Origin: Phenylobacterium sp.
Lineage (GTDB): Bacteria; Pseudomonadota; Alphaproteobacteria; Caulobacterales; Caulobacteraceae
Assembly (NCBI GenBank): GCA_020402745.1
Contig: JADBYZ010000009.1
Coordinates: 1-64,000 of the forward strand
DNA length: 64,000 nucleotides
Direction of reading: 5' to 3'
Position 1 is the stretch's first letter. Every line of letters starts with the position of its first letter. A program made the translations under genes and the position numbers. Below, piece after piece: positions 51,820 through 62,645 of the stretch. The notes under the pieces are model-generated. The model saw only the letters and a program-made list of their open reading frames with translations, did not search any database and was not told where the DNA came from.

Positions 51820-52695
51820 TCAGGGCCAGATCACCTCGGGCGGCATGGAGGACAGGATGCTCTCGATATTGCCGCCGGTCTTGAGCCCGAACATGGTGCC
51901 GCGGTCGTAGAGCAGGTTGAACTCCACATAGCGGCCCCGCCGGATGAGCTGCTCGCGCCGATCGGCCTCGGTCCAGGGCTCGTGCATCCGGCTCCGGGCG
52001 ATGCGCGGATAGACATCCAGGAAGGCCTCGCCGACGTCCTGGGTGAACCGGAAGTCGCGCTCCCAGTCCCCGGAATTGTGGTGGTCGTAGAAGATGCCGC
52101 CGATCCCCCGGGGTTCCTTGCGGTGGGGCAGGTAGAAGTACTCGTCGCAGCGGACCTTGAAGTCCGGATACCAGGCCGGGTCATGCCTGTCGCAGGCGGC
52201 TTTCAGGGCGGCGTGGAAGGTGATGGCGTCCGGGGCGTCCTGGCTGCGCTGTTCGTCCAGGGTGGGGGTCAGGTCGGCCCCGCCGCCGAACCAGCCCGTC
52301 TGGGTGGCCAGGAACCGGGTGTTCATGTGCACCGCCGGGACCTTGGGGCTGCGCATGTGGGCGATGAGGCTGATTCCCGTGGCGGTGAAGCGGGGGTCCT
52401 TGTCGGCCCCGGGCATGTTTGCGGCCATCTCGGGGGTGAAGGTTCCGTGCACCAGGGAGATGTGGCAGCCCATCTTCTCGATGAATCGCCCGCCCCGCAG
52501 GAAGCCCATTACCCCGCCGCCGCCGGCCTCCCGCACCCAGGGCTTCAGCTCGAACTTCGCCGGCTCACCGGGAAATAGGTCGGCGGGGGCGTCGATTTCC
52601 AGCTGCTCGAAGGCGGCGACGATGCGGTCGCGCAGGGCGTCGAACCAGGCGCGGGCGCGGGTGTTGCGGGTGTCGAGGACGGCGGGATCAATCAT
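51820..52695 (-). CDS. hemF: Oxygen-dependent coproporphyrinogen III oxidase
   Basis: HemF converts coproporphyrinogen III to protoporphyrinogen IX in heme synthesis with O2. Hallmarks: GTFTPEMAANMPGAD, TGWFGGGADLTPTLDEQ, YLPHRKEPRGIGGIFYDHHN, and GRYVEFNLLYDRGTMFGLKT. The length is 291 residues, near normal. The gene overlaps the start of upstream trmL by 8 bases on the same strand, so the two are coupled. Confidence 0.97.
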   Translation of the reverse strand: MIDPAVLDTRNTRARAWFDALRDRIVAAFEQLEIDAPADLFPGEPAKFELKPWVREAGGGGVMGFLRGGRFIEKMGCHISLVHGTFTPEMAANMPGADKDPRFTATGISLIAHMRSPKVPAVHMNTRFLATQTGWFGGGADLTPTLDEQRSQDAPDAITFHAALKAACDRHDPAWYPDFKVRCDEYFYLPHRKEPRGIGGIFYDHHNSGDWERDFRFTQDVGEAFLDVYPRIARSRMHEPWTEADRREQLIRRGRYVEFNLLYDRGTMFGLKTGGNIESILSSMPPEVIWP

Positions 52696-53185
52696 GGGCG
52701 GGAAAATCTTGCGGGTGGAATGCGGGAAAACGCCCGGTCTGACGAAGGGCCTCGGACAGGCCGATCGCCGCCGAGACGGTGAGGTTGAAGGATCGGCGCC
52801 CCCGGCTCAAGGGAATGATCACCCTGGCGTCGGCGGCGGCGTGCACGAAATCGGGAACCCCCGAACTCTCCCGTCCGAACAGCAGGACATCGTCGGGCCG
52901 GAAGGCGAAGTCGTGGAGGGGGCTGGCCCCCCGCGTCGTGAAGAGCACGATCCGGGCGGGCGCTGCGGCCCTGAAGGCCTCCCAGCTGGGATGGCGGACG
53001 ACCTCGCCAGGATCCCCATAATCCAGCGCCGCCCGACGGATCGCCTTGTCCGATATGGGGAAGCCGCAAGGTTCGATAACGTGCACCGGGGTGTCGAGAC
53101 AGGCCCCCAGACGGATGGCTGCGCCAAGGTTTTGCGGAATGTCAGGTTGAAAAAGCGCGAGCAGCATTCTAGGTGATCCGGCCAC
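52688..53185 (-). CDS. trmL: tRNA (cytidine(34)-2'-O)-methyltransferase
   Basis: The SpoU/TrmD-fold protein has the knot motifs LALFQPDIPQNLGAAIRLG, DDVLLFGRESSGVPDFVHA and RRSFNLTVSAAIGLSEALRQ. TrmL methylates the wobble base of leucine tRNAs. At 165 residues it is full length. An internal ATG (MLLALFQP, six codons later) is the more typical start. The gene precedes hemF on the same strand and is divergent from petA. Confidence 0.92.
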   Translation of the reverse strand: MAGSPRMLLALFQPDIPQNLGAAIRLGACLDTPVHVIEPCGFPISDKAIRRAALDYGDPGEVVRHPSWEAFRAAAPARIVLFTTRGASPLHDFAFRPDDVLLFGRESSGVPDFVHAAADARVIIPLSRGRRSFNLTVSAAIGLSEALRQTGRFPAFHPQDFPAHD

Positions 53186-53366
53186 GGGCTTCGCGCATCC
53201 TGCCGCGAATCAACGGTTGGCCCTTCGCCACATGGCGGGGGGGCGTCCGGGCCGGTTCGCAGCAGGTGGCGCGTCCAGTCCGGGTGACCCTTACCAGATG
53301 TTCTGGCGGGGTCGAGGACGGACGGCGCCCCAGTGGCGCAGTCCCCAAGCGAAGGGTGGCTTCAAG

Positions 53367-53921
53367 GTGGCCGACGGCGTGGCGGGCGCGAACCCCGAAA
53401 ATGGCGCGGGTGGGGATGACCCCAGCCGTCGCGACTTCATTCATATCGCCGCGGGCGCCGCGGCGGCAGGCGCGGCGGTGACTATCGCCTGGCCTCTAGT
53501 CGACCAGATGAACCCGGCGGGCGACACCCTGGCCCTGGCGTCGGTCGAGTTCGACCTGACCAAGGTGGAGCTGGGCCAGTCGGTGACCATCAAGTGGCGC
53601 GGCAAACCCCTGTTCATCCGCCATCGCACCGGCGCCGAGATCGCCGCCGCGATCAAGGATGACAACGCCCCCATGCGCGATCCGCAGACCGACGAAGTGC
53701 GCCACAAGCCGGGCAAGGCCGAATGGCTGGTCCTGATCGGCACCTGCACCCACCTGGGCTGCGTGCCGACCTTCGGCGGCGGTGACTACAAGGGCTGGTT
53801 CTGCCCTTGTCACGGGTCGCACTACGACACCTCCGGCCGCATCCGGAAGGGCCCCGCGCCCACCAACCTTGCGGTTCCGGAATACGCCTTTGTTTCCGAC
53901 ACCATGGTCAAGGTGGGCTGA
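53367..53921 (+). CDS. petA: Ubiquinol-cytochrome c reductase Rieske iron-sulfur subunit
   Basis: The [2Fe-2S] ligands are Cys127-Thr-His129 with Cys132 (CTHLGC) and Cys146-Pro-Cys148-His149 (CPCHGS). The Tat/transmembrane anchor is [20 protein letters not shown]. The subunit passes an electron from ubiquinol to cytochrome c1. The GTG start gives [13 protein letters not shown], similar in length (184) to alphaproteobacterial Rieske proteins; earlier ATGs give a long extension unlike the family. It heads petABC. Confidence 0.93.
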   Translation: MADGVAGANPENGAGGDDPSRRDFIHIAAGAAAAGAAVTIAWPLVDQMNPAGDTLALASVEFDLTKVELGQSVTIKWRGKPLFIRHRTGAEIAAAIKDDNAPMRDPQTDEVRHKPGKAEWLVLIGTCTHLGCVPTFGGGDYKGWFCPCHGSHYDTSGRIRKGPAPTNLAVPEYAFVSDTMVKVG

Positions 53922-53926
53922 GCGAG

Positions 53927-55246
53927 ATGAGCGGACATTCGAACTATGTTCCCAAGACGGGCTTTGAGCGCTGGCTAGACGCCCGTCTCCCTGTCGCCCG
54001 GCTGGCCTATGACAGCCTCATCGACTTCCCGACCCCGAAGAACCTGAACTATTGGTACACCTTCGGCGGCATCCTGGCCCTGTGTCTGGGGATCCAGCTG
54101 GCGACCGGGATCGTGCTGGCCATGCACTATGTGCCGCACGTAGACTACGCCTTCGCCTCCATCGAGCGCATCATGCGTGACGTGAACTATGGCTGGCTGA
54201 TCCGCTACATGCACTCCAACGGCGCCTCGATGTTCTTCATCGCGGTCTATGCTCACATGTTCCGCGGCCTCTATTACGGGTCCTACAAGGCCCCACGCGA
54301 GCTCCTCTGGATCCTCGGCTGCGTCATCTACCTCCTGATGATGGCCACGGCCTTCATGGGCTATGTCCTTCCCTGGGGGCAGATGAGCTTCCATGGCGCG
54401 GTGGTGATCACCAACCTCTTCGGCGCCCTGCCGATCATCGGCGAATCCATCACCACCTGGCTGTGGGGGGGCTTCGCGGTCGACAACGCGACGCTGAACC
54501 GTTTCTTCTCCCTGCACTACCTGATGCCGTTCATGATTGCGGGGGTCGTGATCCTTCACGTCTGGGCCCTGCATGTGACCGGGAACAACAACCCGACCGG
54601 CGTACATGTGCAATCGAAGGCCGATACGGTGCCATTCCATCCGTACTACACGGTGAAGGACGGCTTCGCGATTGCGGTGTTCATGCTGATGTTCGCCGCC
54701 TTCGTCTTCTTCAGCCCCAACGCCCTGGGCCACCCGGACAATTACATCCCGGCCAATCCCCTGGTGACGCCCGCGCACATCGTGCCCGAGTGGTACTTCC
54801 TGCCCTTCTACGCCATCCTTCGGGCCGTTCCGGACAAGCTGATGGGCGTGCTCCTGATGTTCGGCGCCATCGCGGTGCTGTTCATCCTGCCCTGGCTGGA
54901 CACCTCCCGCGTGCGGTCCCTGCGCTATCGGCCGACCACCCGGATGTACTTCTTCATCTTTGTGGTCGCCTGCTTTGTGCTGGGCTTCTGTGGCGGCAAG
55001 CTCCCCGACGAGCATGTCATCCCGGGTCTCAAGACCTTCCAGCTGATCGACGCCGACCTGAACTCGATGGTCTGGCTGTCCCGCTTCGCCACGGCCTACT
55101 ACTTCGCCTACTTCCTGATTGTCCTGCCGGTGATGGGTCTTTCGGAGGCCCCTCTGGATCAACCCAAGTCGATCAGCGAACCGGTCCTATCGCCTTCCGC
55201 TGCACTGCCTGCGGGCGCTGCAGCGTCGCCCGAAAAGAGGGGTTGA
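53927..55246 (+). CDS. petB: Cytochrome b of the bc1 complex
   Basis: The 439-residue di-heme membrane subunit shows [20 protein letters not shown], the heme-ligand histidines in helices B and D ([20 protein letters not shown] and [18 protein letters not shown]), and the [11 protein letters not shown]o-site motif. It oxidises ubiquinol and moves protons. ATG 5 bases after the petA stop. The last 35 residues (ASPEKRG end) extend beyond the usual end. Confidence 0.97.
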   Translation: MSGHSNYVPKTGFERWLDARLPVARLAYDSLIDFPTPKNLNYWYTFGGILALCLGIQLATGIVLAMHYVPHVDYAFASIERIMRDVNYGWLIRYMHSNGASMFFIAVYAHMFRGLYYGSYKAPRELLWILGCVIYLLMMATAFMGYVLPWGQMSFHGAVVITNLFGALPIIGESITTWLWGGFAVDNATLNRFFSLHYLMPFMIAGVVILHVWALHVTGNNNPTGVHVQSKADTVPFHPYYTVKDGFAIAVFMLMFAAFVFFSPNALGHPDNYIPANPLVTPAHIVPEWYFLPFYAILRAVPDKLMGVLLMFGAIAVLFILPWLDTSRVRSLRYRPTTRMYFFIFVVACFVLGFCGGKLPDEHVIPGLKTFQLIDADLNSMVWLSRFATAYYFAYFLIVLPVMGLSEAPLDQPKSISEPVLSPSAALPAGAAASPEKRG

Positions 55247-55251
55247 GCCTG

Positions 55252-56094
55252 ATGCTTCGCAAAGGTCTCGCCATTGCGGCGCTCGGCCTCGCCCTCGTGG
55301 GCGGGCCGGCCCTGGCCGCCGGCTCCCAGAAGGAGCCCCGCACTGTCGCCTGGAGCTTTAGCGGCCCCTTCGGCAAGTTTGACCGGGCCCAGCTCCAGCG
55401 GGGGTTCAAGGTTTATCGGGAGGTCTGCGCCGCCTGCCACTCCATGAACCTGATGTCGTTCCGGAACCTCGGCCAGAAGGGCGGTCCCTTCTATGACCCG
55501 AAATACCCCAACCCAAACGACAACCCCTATGTGAAGACCATCGCCAAGGAATACGAAGTCTCGGACATCGATCCGGAGACGGGGGATGTGGTGAAGCGGC
55601 CGGCGACCCCCGCGGACCGTTTCCCGAACCCCTACCCGAACGAGGCGGCGGCCCGGGCGGGCAATGGCGGGGCCCTGCCCCCGGACTTCTCCACCCTGTC
55701 CAAGGCGCGTAAGGGTGGCGCGGACTACGTCTATTCCCTGATGACCGGCTACGGAACGCCGCCCGCCGGGCTCGAGGTGCCTTCAGGCCAGTACTACAAT
55801 CCCTACATGCTCGGCGACGTCTCCGCCTTCTGGAAGGGTGAGGGCTATGCCCCCAAGGGCGGCTTCATCGCCATGCCGCCCCAGCTGACGCCCGACAAGG
55901 TCACCTTTGACGACGACACCAAGTCGACCATCTCGCAGCAGGCCAAGGATGTCGCGGCCTTCATGGCCTGGGCCTCGGAGCCCAAGCTGGAAGAGCGCAA
56001 GGCCTTCGGCGTCGGCGCCATGATCTACCTGACGATCCTGGCCGGCCTGCTCTATGTGAGCTACCGGCGCATCTGGCGGAACGTGGCTCACTAA
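55252..56094 (+). CDS. petC: Cytochrome c1
   Basis: A signal peptide (MLRKGLAIAALGLALVGGPA) leads into the heme motif Cys59-Ala-Ala-Cys62-His63. The methionine ligand lies in GFIAMPPQL. The C-terminal anchor AMIYLTILAGLLYVSYRRIW holds it in the membrane. It takes electrons from the Rieske protein and passes them to cytochrome c. It is last of petABC, followed directly by a terminator. Confidence 0.97.
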   Translation: MLRKGLAIAALGLALVGGPALAAGSQKEPRTVAWSFSGPFGKFDRAQLQRGFKVYREVCAACHSMNLMSFRNLGQKGGPFYDPKYPNPNDNPYVKTIAKEYEVSDIDPETGDVVKRPATPADRFPNPYPNEAAARAGNGGALPPDFSTLSKARKGGADYVYSLMTGYGTPPAGLEVPSGQYYNPYMLGDVSAFWKGEGYAPKGGFIAMPPQLTPDKVTFDDDTKSTISQQAKDVAAFMAWASEPKLEERKAFGVGAMIYLTILAGLLYVSYRRIWRNVAH

Positions 56095-56116
56095 AGACCC
56101 GCCGACCGCCAGCGGA

Positions 56117-56151
56117 AAGGGCCGGTCGCCTCCAGGGCGGCCGGCCTTTTT
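56117..56151 (+). terminator. Intrinsic terminator after petABC
   Basis: AAGGGCCGGTCGCC-TCCAG-GGCGGCCGGCC, with one mismatch, is followed by TTTTT, 23 bases after the petC stop. This is the clearest T-run terminator of the window. The convergent ychF gene ends 8 bases further on. Confidence 0.85.
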
Positions 56152-56158
56152 CTTGGGA

Positions 56159-57256
<1,098 letters not shown>

Positions 57257-57311
57257 GGTGCGAACTCCTCGGAACCAGAGGCGCGGCGACTAGCACGCGC
57301 CCGGGAAATGG

Positions 57312-57929
57312 TCACGCTGGATCGCCGGACCTTCGGGGATCCAGCTTCTCAGCGGGCGCCAGTCGCATGACTTCGGCCTGGTAGCGTTCGTCCTCGCCAG
57401 CGGCGAGCAGGGGGGCGGCGTCGGCCACGGCCTCCAGCATGTCGGAGACCCAACCGGTCTCGGTCTTGTGGAAGTCGGAAAGGACGTACCCGTGGACCCT
57501 GTCCTTGTGCCCCGGATGTCCGACACCGAGGCGCGCCCGGCGGAAGTCTGGCCCGATGTGGGCGGATACGGACCGCACGCCGTTGTTTCCGGCAGCGCCG
57601 CCTCCGGTCTTCATCCGGAACCGGCCGGCGGCCAGGTCGATCTCGTCGTAGAAGAGCACCAGATCCGCAGGGGTCAGCTTGTAGAACTTCAGCGCTGCGG
57701 CCACGGAGCGACCGCTCTCGTTGTAGAAGGTCTGGGGCTTGAGGATCAGGGCCTTCACGGCCCCGGCCGGCGTGTCGATCACGCCCTCGCGGGCCAGGCC
57801 CTGGAAACGGCTGCGCTCCGGCCCAAACCCCCAGCGGGTGGCGATGGCGTCCACCGCACGGAAGCCAATATTGTGCCTGTTGCCGGCGTAGGCCGGCCCC
57901 GGATTTCCCTGGCCGGCCAGAATCAGCAT
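57312..57929 (-). CDS. pth: Peptidyl-tRNA hydrolase
   Basis: The 205-residue enzyme starts MLILAGQGNPGPAYAGNRHN with the catalytic His in the GNRHNIGF motif. It continues LILKPQTFYNESGRSV, DLVLFYDEIDLAAGRFRMK and GGGAAGNNGVRSVSAHIG. It recycles tRNA from dropped-off peptidyl-tRNAs. It lies 22 bases downstream of the L25 gene, an arrangement common in many bacteria. Confidence 0.97.
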   Translation of the reverse strand: MLILAGQGNPGPAYAGNRHNIGFRAVDAIATRWGFGPERSRFQGLAREGVIDTPAGAVKALILKPQTFYNESGRSVAAALKFYKLTPADLVLFYDEIDLAAGRFRMKTGGGAAGNNGVRSVSAHIGPDFRRARLGVGHPGHKDRVHGYVLSDFHKTETGWVSDMLEAVADAAPLLAAGEDERYQAEVMRLAPAEKLDPRRSGDPA

Positions 57930-57951
57930 GGGTCGGCGTCAGGCCCTAGGC

Positions 57952-58545
57952 CTAGGCGCCTTCCGCGTTGGCTGCTGCGGCGGCGGCGGCCGAACCGGCC
58001 ACGGTGGCCACCACCACGTCGCCCGAGGCGCTCGCCGTGGCGCCTGCGGGCAGCTTCAGCGAGCTGATGCGGATGGTCTCGCCAATGTCCAGGCCGGTGA
58101 GGTCGTGGATGATCTCTTCGGGGATGTGGTCGGCGGAGCAGTTCAGCTCGATCTCGTGCAGGACGACATTGAGCGTGCCGCCGCGCTTCAGGCCCGGCGA
58201 GGCCTCCTGGTTGCGGAAGTGCACGGGCACGGCGATCCGGATCTGCTGGTGCTCATCGACGCGATAGAGATCGAAGTGCCAGGGCTCGTCGGTCACCGGA
58301 TGCATGTCCACGACCTTGGCGATGACCGGCTGGGTCTCCTCGCCATGCTTGAGCGTCACCAGGTGACCGAGCAGCTTCCCGGTGTAGAGCGCCTTGCGGA
58401 ACTCGTTGGACTTCACCGCGATGGCCACGGGATCCTTCGCGCCGCCGTACAGGACGCCGGGGACCTTGCCCTCGCGACGGGTGGCTCGGGCGCCGCCCGT
58501 TCCGGTGCGCTCGCGGACTTCGACGTTCAGAATGATATCGGCCAT
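57952..58545 (-). CDS. rplY: Ribosomal protein L25 (CTC type)
   Basis: The 197-residue protein begins ADIILNVEVRERTGTGGARA and carries the 5S-rRNA-binding N-terminal barrel (RREGKVPGVLYGGAKDPVAI). The long C-terminal TL5/CTC domain has an Ala-rich end. This ATG fits the conserved start; the frame upstream is untranslated leader. Two hairpins lie in the leader, and a promoter is visible further up. It heads a probable rplY-pth-ychF operon. Confidence 0.95.
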   Translation of the reverse strand: MADIILNVEVRERTGTGGARATRREGKVPGVLYGGAKDPVAIAVKSNEFRKALYTGKLLGHLVTLKHGEETQPVIAKVVDMHPVTDEPWHFDLYRVDEHQQIRIAVPVHFRNQEASPGLKRGGTLNVVLHEIELNCSADHIPEEIIHDLTGLDIGETIRISSLKLPAGATASASGDVVVATVAGSAAAAAAANAEGA

Positions 58546-58567
58546 GGCCCTGCCTCGAAACGAAACC

Positions 58568-58609
58568 GCCGCGCGGACGCCGCGCGGCGACGGACGACCC
58601 GAAAGGGGT
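58568..58609 (-). promoter_or_regulatory. Hairpins in the rplY leader
   Basis: GCCGCGCGG-ACG-CCGCGCGGC (58568-58588) and GACCC-GAAAG-GGGTC (58595-58609) lie between the promoter and the L25 start. Leader structures can mediate autoregulation of ribosomal protein genes; whether these do is not shown. Confidence 0.4.
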
Positions 58610-58622
58610 CGAAGGGTGGGGC

Positions 58623-58651
58623 TAGATACACAAAACACCGGACCCTTGCAA
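58623..58651 (-). promoter_or_regulatory. Candidate rplY promoter
   Basis: On the minus strand TTGCAA (58651-58646) and TATCTA (58628-58623) are 17 bases apart, an ideal spacer for the housekeeping sigma factor. Transcription would start about 70 bases before the L25 ATG. Confidence 0.55.
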
Positions 58652-58677
58652 CGCCCCAGCGCCCGTGTGCGCCTGAC

Positions 58678-59700
58678 CTATTTCTTCTTCGGCGCAACCC
58701 GGCGGGAGGGCGCCGGCACAGGCTTGGGAGGGCGCACGGTCGGGACGAAGCGAGCCTCATAGGGCTCGGGCAGGCCCGAAGCCCGGATCACGCATCGGCC
58801 GCTGTCCATCATGATATGCTGGCCGAGGCAGAAAATGTCTTCGTAGTATGGCTTGGACACCGCAAGGCACTGATTGAGGTTGAGCTTGGTCATCCGCGCG
58901 CAGCTGCCGGTGTTGGTATCCTGCATAACGGCGCCCACGGTATCATTGCGGAGTGCGCCCGTGTGTCCCAGCACCGCCATGGCCGCCACCGCTACCGATC
59001 GGACCACAGTCTGGGTGTAAGGCGCTGAAACAGGGCCCCCCGGAGGGCGTCGGCCCGCCGCGTGCGCCCTCAGATCCACCTCACCAAGGTCACTATCGAA
59101 CTGCACTGCCGAGAGCGATTTGGCGTTCGCCAGACGGCCGGTTCGATTTGCCACCTCCTTCTTGGACCAAGCCTGCTTCTGAACGTCGTACGCGGCCTGC
59201 TTGACCGCCTTGCCGGCGTCGTAAAGGCGCTGGCCGTCTTCGGCCAGGACCAGGGCGACCCGGTTGGCCGCCGAGCCGGATCCGCTGATGGCCAGGACGT
59301 TGTAGGGATTCGCCGCCAGACTCTCAGCGAGCTGCTGGCGCTGGACATCGCCGATGGCCTGGGCCCGGACGCCGGCGACGAAGGCGGGGTCTTCGAGGGC
59401 GACGATGGCGCCGTAGCCGATAAGCCCCTGCATGATCTGGCCGGACTCAATGGCGCTGCCAGCCTCCACGGACTTCGCCACCATGGCGCCATCCACGAAG
59501 GCCGGGGAGATGGAGGAGGTGCGGTCGATGAAGGTCCTGTAGGCCCCCGCCTGGTCCACGATCCGGGCGCCGAGGGTGATCTCCGGCGGCTTGCTCGGGG
59601 CGATGGTCGGGGCCGGCCTCTCGGGCCCGCAGGCGGCAAGAGACAGACCGGCCAAGGCCAGGGCGGCCAGTCGGGATCGGTTGGAAATCATTCGGACCAT
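58678..59700 (-). CDS. Hypothetical lipoprotein
   Basis: The 340-residue protein has a lipoprotein signal ending LSLAAC (Cys24). A region follows with IVDQAGAYRTFIDRTSSISP and long helical stretches (AQAIGDVQRQQLAESLAANP; AGKAVKQAAYDVQKQAW). The C-terminal part has paired cysteines (TGSCARMTKLNLNQCLAVSK, then IFCLGQ and GRCVIRAS) and a P-, K- and R-rich tail. It should sit in the outer membrane or periplasm with two disulfides. I recognise no family. Confidence 0.75.
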   Translation of the reverse strand: MVRMISNRSRLAALALAGLSLAACGPERPAPTIAPSKPPEITLGARIVDQAGAYRTFIDRTSSISPAFVDGAMVAKSVEAGSAIESGQIMQGLIGYGAIVALEDPAFVAGVRAQAIGDVQRQQLAESLAANPYNVLAISGSGSAANRVALVLAEDGQRLYDAGKAVKQAAYDVQKQAWSKKEVANRTGRLANAKSLSAVQFDSDLGEVDLRAHAAGRRPPGGPVSAPYTQTVVRSVAVAAMAVLGHTGALRNDTVGAVMQDTNTGSCARMTKLNLNQCLAVSKPYYEDIFCLGQHIMMDSGRCVIRASGLPEPYEARFVPTVRPPKPVPAPSRRVAPKKK

Positions 59701-59790
59701 AAGATGGCGCTCCCAGGAGCTCCCGCAGCGGGTCTTGCGGATATCGGCGCCATTATCTCCTGCTTCGAAGGGCCGGGCAAACCCGACGGC

Positions 59791-60726
<936 letters not shown>

Positions 60727-60810
60727 CGGGGCTCTCCGCCTCATCTCATCTTTCGGGGCTTTTAGGCAGGGCGAGTGAGGCGGGCAAGGCCCCCTGGCGG
60801 GAATTCGAGT

Positions 60811-61587
60811 TCACACAAGAGCGATGGCGGACAGGAGGCGGCCGAAGTCGGGCTCGCTCTGGTGAAGCGCCCTGCGATTCGAATAAAACCGGCCGGCGTC
60901 GGCATAGGTATCTGCGCCGATCCACTCCGCCCCGCCGACGCCGGCCCGTTCCAGCCGCGAGAGAGCGTAGGCGGGCAGGTCGAAGTAAAGACGATCACCC
61001 TCACCGGCGGTGAAGCAAGCCTCGCTGAGGGCGCACTCCGCGACGATCTGTTCGAGGAACTCGGGACCCACCTGATAGGAGGCCGGTCCGATACAGGGGC
61101 CGATAGCGGCCAGGATCCGAGCAGGCCGGGCGCCCAGGCTGGCCATGGCCGCCACCCCGGCCTCGATCACTCCGGCGAGGGCGCCGCGCCAGCCGGCGTG
61201 GACGGCGCTGACCACCCGGGCCTCAGGGTCCGCCATAAGCACCGGCGCGCAGTCAGCGGCCAGGGCGCCGCACAGCAGGCCGGGCGTCCGGGTGGCGACG
61301 CCGTCGCCCCGAGGCCGCGCCTCGCCGAACGGCTGGGCCGCCACGTGCACAACGGCGGAATGAGTCTGGTAGGCGATGCAGAGGGATTGGGGCCCGAGGC
61401 CGAATGCGGCTGCAGCGCGAGCGTAGTTTTCCCGGACGGCTTCGGGATCGTCGTCCGATCCCAGGCCGAGGTTGAGGCTCTCGTAGATCCCCCGGGACAC
61501 ACCGCCGCGGCGGGTCAAGAAGCCATGATGAATCCCGGCGACGTTCAGGCGGGAGGAAGTCAGGACTTCTGGGGCTTCGGGGCTCAA
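60811..61587 (-). CDS. pgeF: Peptidoglycan editing factor (laccase-domain, YfiH type)
   Basis: The 258-residue protein has HGFLTRRGGVSRGIYESLNL, YQTHSAVV, DCAPVLMADPEARVVSAVHA and GWRGALAGV. The H-C-H zinc pattern of the multicopper-like active site is intact. The family removes misplaced L-serine from muropeptide precursors in E. coli and has purine-nucleoside activity in some members. ATGA overlap with the MidA-type gene and a stop only 84 bases before prs suggest one operon. Confidence 0.92.
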   Translation of the reverse strand: MSPEAPEVLTSSRLNVAGIHHGFLTRRGGVSRGIYESLNLGLGSDDDPEAVRENYARAAAAFGLGPQSLCIAYQTHSAVVHVAAQPFGEARPRGDGVATRTPGLLCGALAADCAPVLMADPEARVVSAVHAGWRGALAGVIEAGVAAMASLGARPARILAAIGPCIGPASYQVGPEFLEQIVAECALSEACFTAGEGDRLYFDLPAYALSRLERAGVGGAEWIGADTYADAGRFYSNRRALHQSEPDFGRLLSAIALV

Positions 61588-62645
61588 GGGGCGTCTCCAA
61601 AGCCCGGCGGCTGCAGGCCGGGGGAATGCAGAGCGGCGACCAGGAAGAGCTCGCCCATTTGCTCTGGCGCGGCCAGTCGCTCGATCTGCCGGCGGATTCG
61701 GGGCGCATCGTCAGGACGGGCGCGGACCAGGGCGTCGGCCCGCGCCTCCAGCCCCAAGGCTCGCAGGAAGCGTCCCTGGCCGCGGGGGCCCGCGGTTTCG
61801 ATCCCCTCGCGGCGGGCGGCGACCAGGACCGAGGGGAAGTCTGCATGGACCGTCAGGTCGGCCTCGCCAGGGTGCTCTAGAGGATCCTCACGCCGATGCC
61901 CGCGAACGGCCTGGAAGGTATCGCCCAGCCCGGGTTCGGCGCGGCCATAGTCCACCAGAAGGGCGGCCCCGCCATCGCCGGCGATGCGGGCGGCGAGGTC
62001 CGAGGCCAAAGCCTCCTGGGCGGGAGAGTGCTCGAACACCGCGCCCTCTGGGGCGGTGTCCGGCGCTGCGATCGAAGGCGGTGCGGGCGCAAGACCCAAG
62101 ACCAGTCGCTCACCCTCGAGACCCACGCGCCTTTCCATCCAAGCGCCTTCCCGACGCTCCCACTGGCGGGCGGGCAGGCAGTCCAGGACCTCATTCGCCA
62201 CCAGCAGCCACGGGGCGCCGCCGGGAATCTCATCCAGGCGGTCCACCTGGCGAAGGGCGGGACCCAGGCGGTTCTCTTGAAGGCGGCGGAGGGGACGCGA
62301 CGGCTCGACAAGCCAGACCTCCGAGGCCTCCCTGAAGCCTTGCGCCCGACCGGCCGCTCGGAGGAGATCGGACATCAATGTCCCGTCGCCCGGTCCCAGC
62401 TCCACAAGGCGAAAGGGGGAAGGCCGGCCCATCTGCCGCCAGAGTTCGACCATCCAGAGGCCGATCAGCTCCCCAAACATCTGGCTGACGAGGGGTGCGG
62501 TGATGAAGTCGCCCTGCGCACCCACGGCCGGTCGGGTGGCGTAGTAGCCGTCCGCAGGATCATGCAGACACACGTGCATATACTCGGCCACGCTCATCGG
62601 CCCGCCTGAACGGATGCGGTCGGCGATCCGCGCCGCGAGGCTCAC
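61584..62645 (-). CDS. SAM-dependent methyltransferase, MidA/NDUFAF7 family
   Basis: The 353-residue protein belongs to the DUF185 family: GYYATRPAVGAQGDFITAPL, then MFGELIGLWMVELWRQMG and the SAM loop LVELGPGDGTLMSDLLRA. Human NDUFAF7 methylates an arginine of complex I subunit NDUFS2; in bacteria the target is probably the same subunit (NuoCD) but unproven. It overlaps lgt upstream (ATGA) and pgeF downstream, forming a tight three-gene operon. Confidence 0.9.
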   Translation of the reverse strand: MSLAARIADRIRSGGPMSVAEYMHVCLHDPADGYYATRPAVGAQGDFITAPLVSQMFGELIGLWMVELWRQMGRPSPFRLVELGPGDGTLMSDLLRAAGRAQGFREASEVWLVEPSRPLRRLQENRLGPALRQVDRLDEIPGGAPWLLVANEVLDCLPARQWERREGAWMERRVGLEGERLVLGLAPAPPSIAAPDTAPEGAVFEHSPAQEALASDLAARIAGDGGAALLVDYGRAEPGLGDTFQAVRGHRREDPLEHPGEADLTVHADFPSVLVAARREGIETAGPRGQGRFLRALGLEARADALVRARPDDAPRIRRQIERLAAPEQMGELFLVAALHSPGLQPPGFGDAP

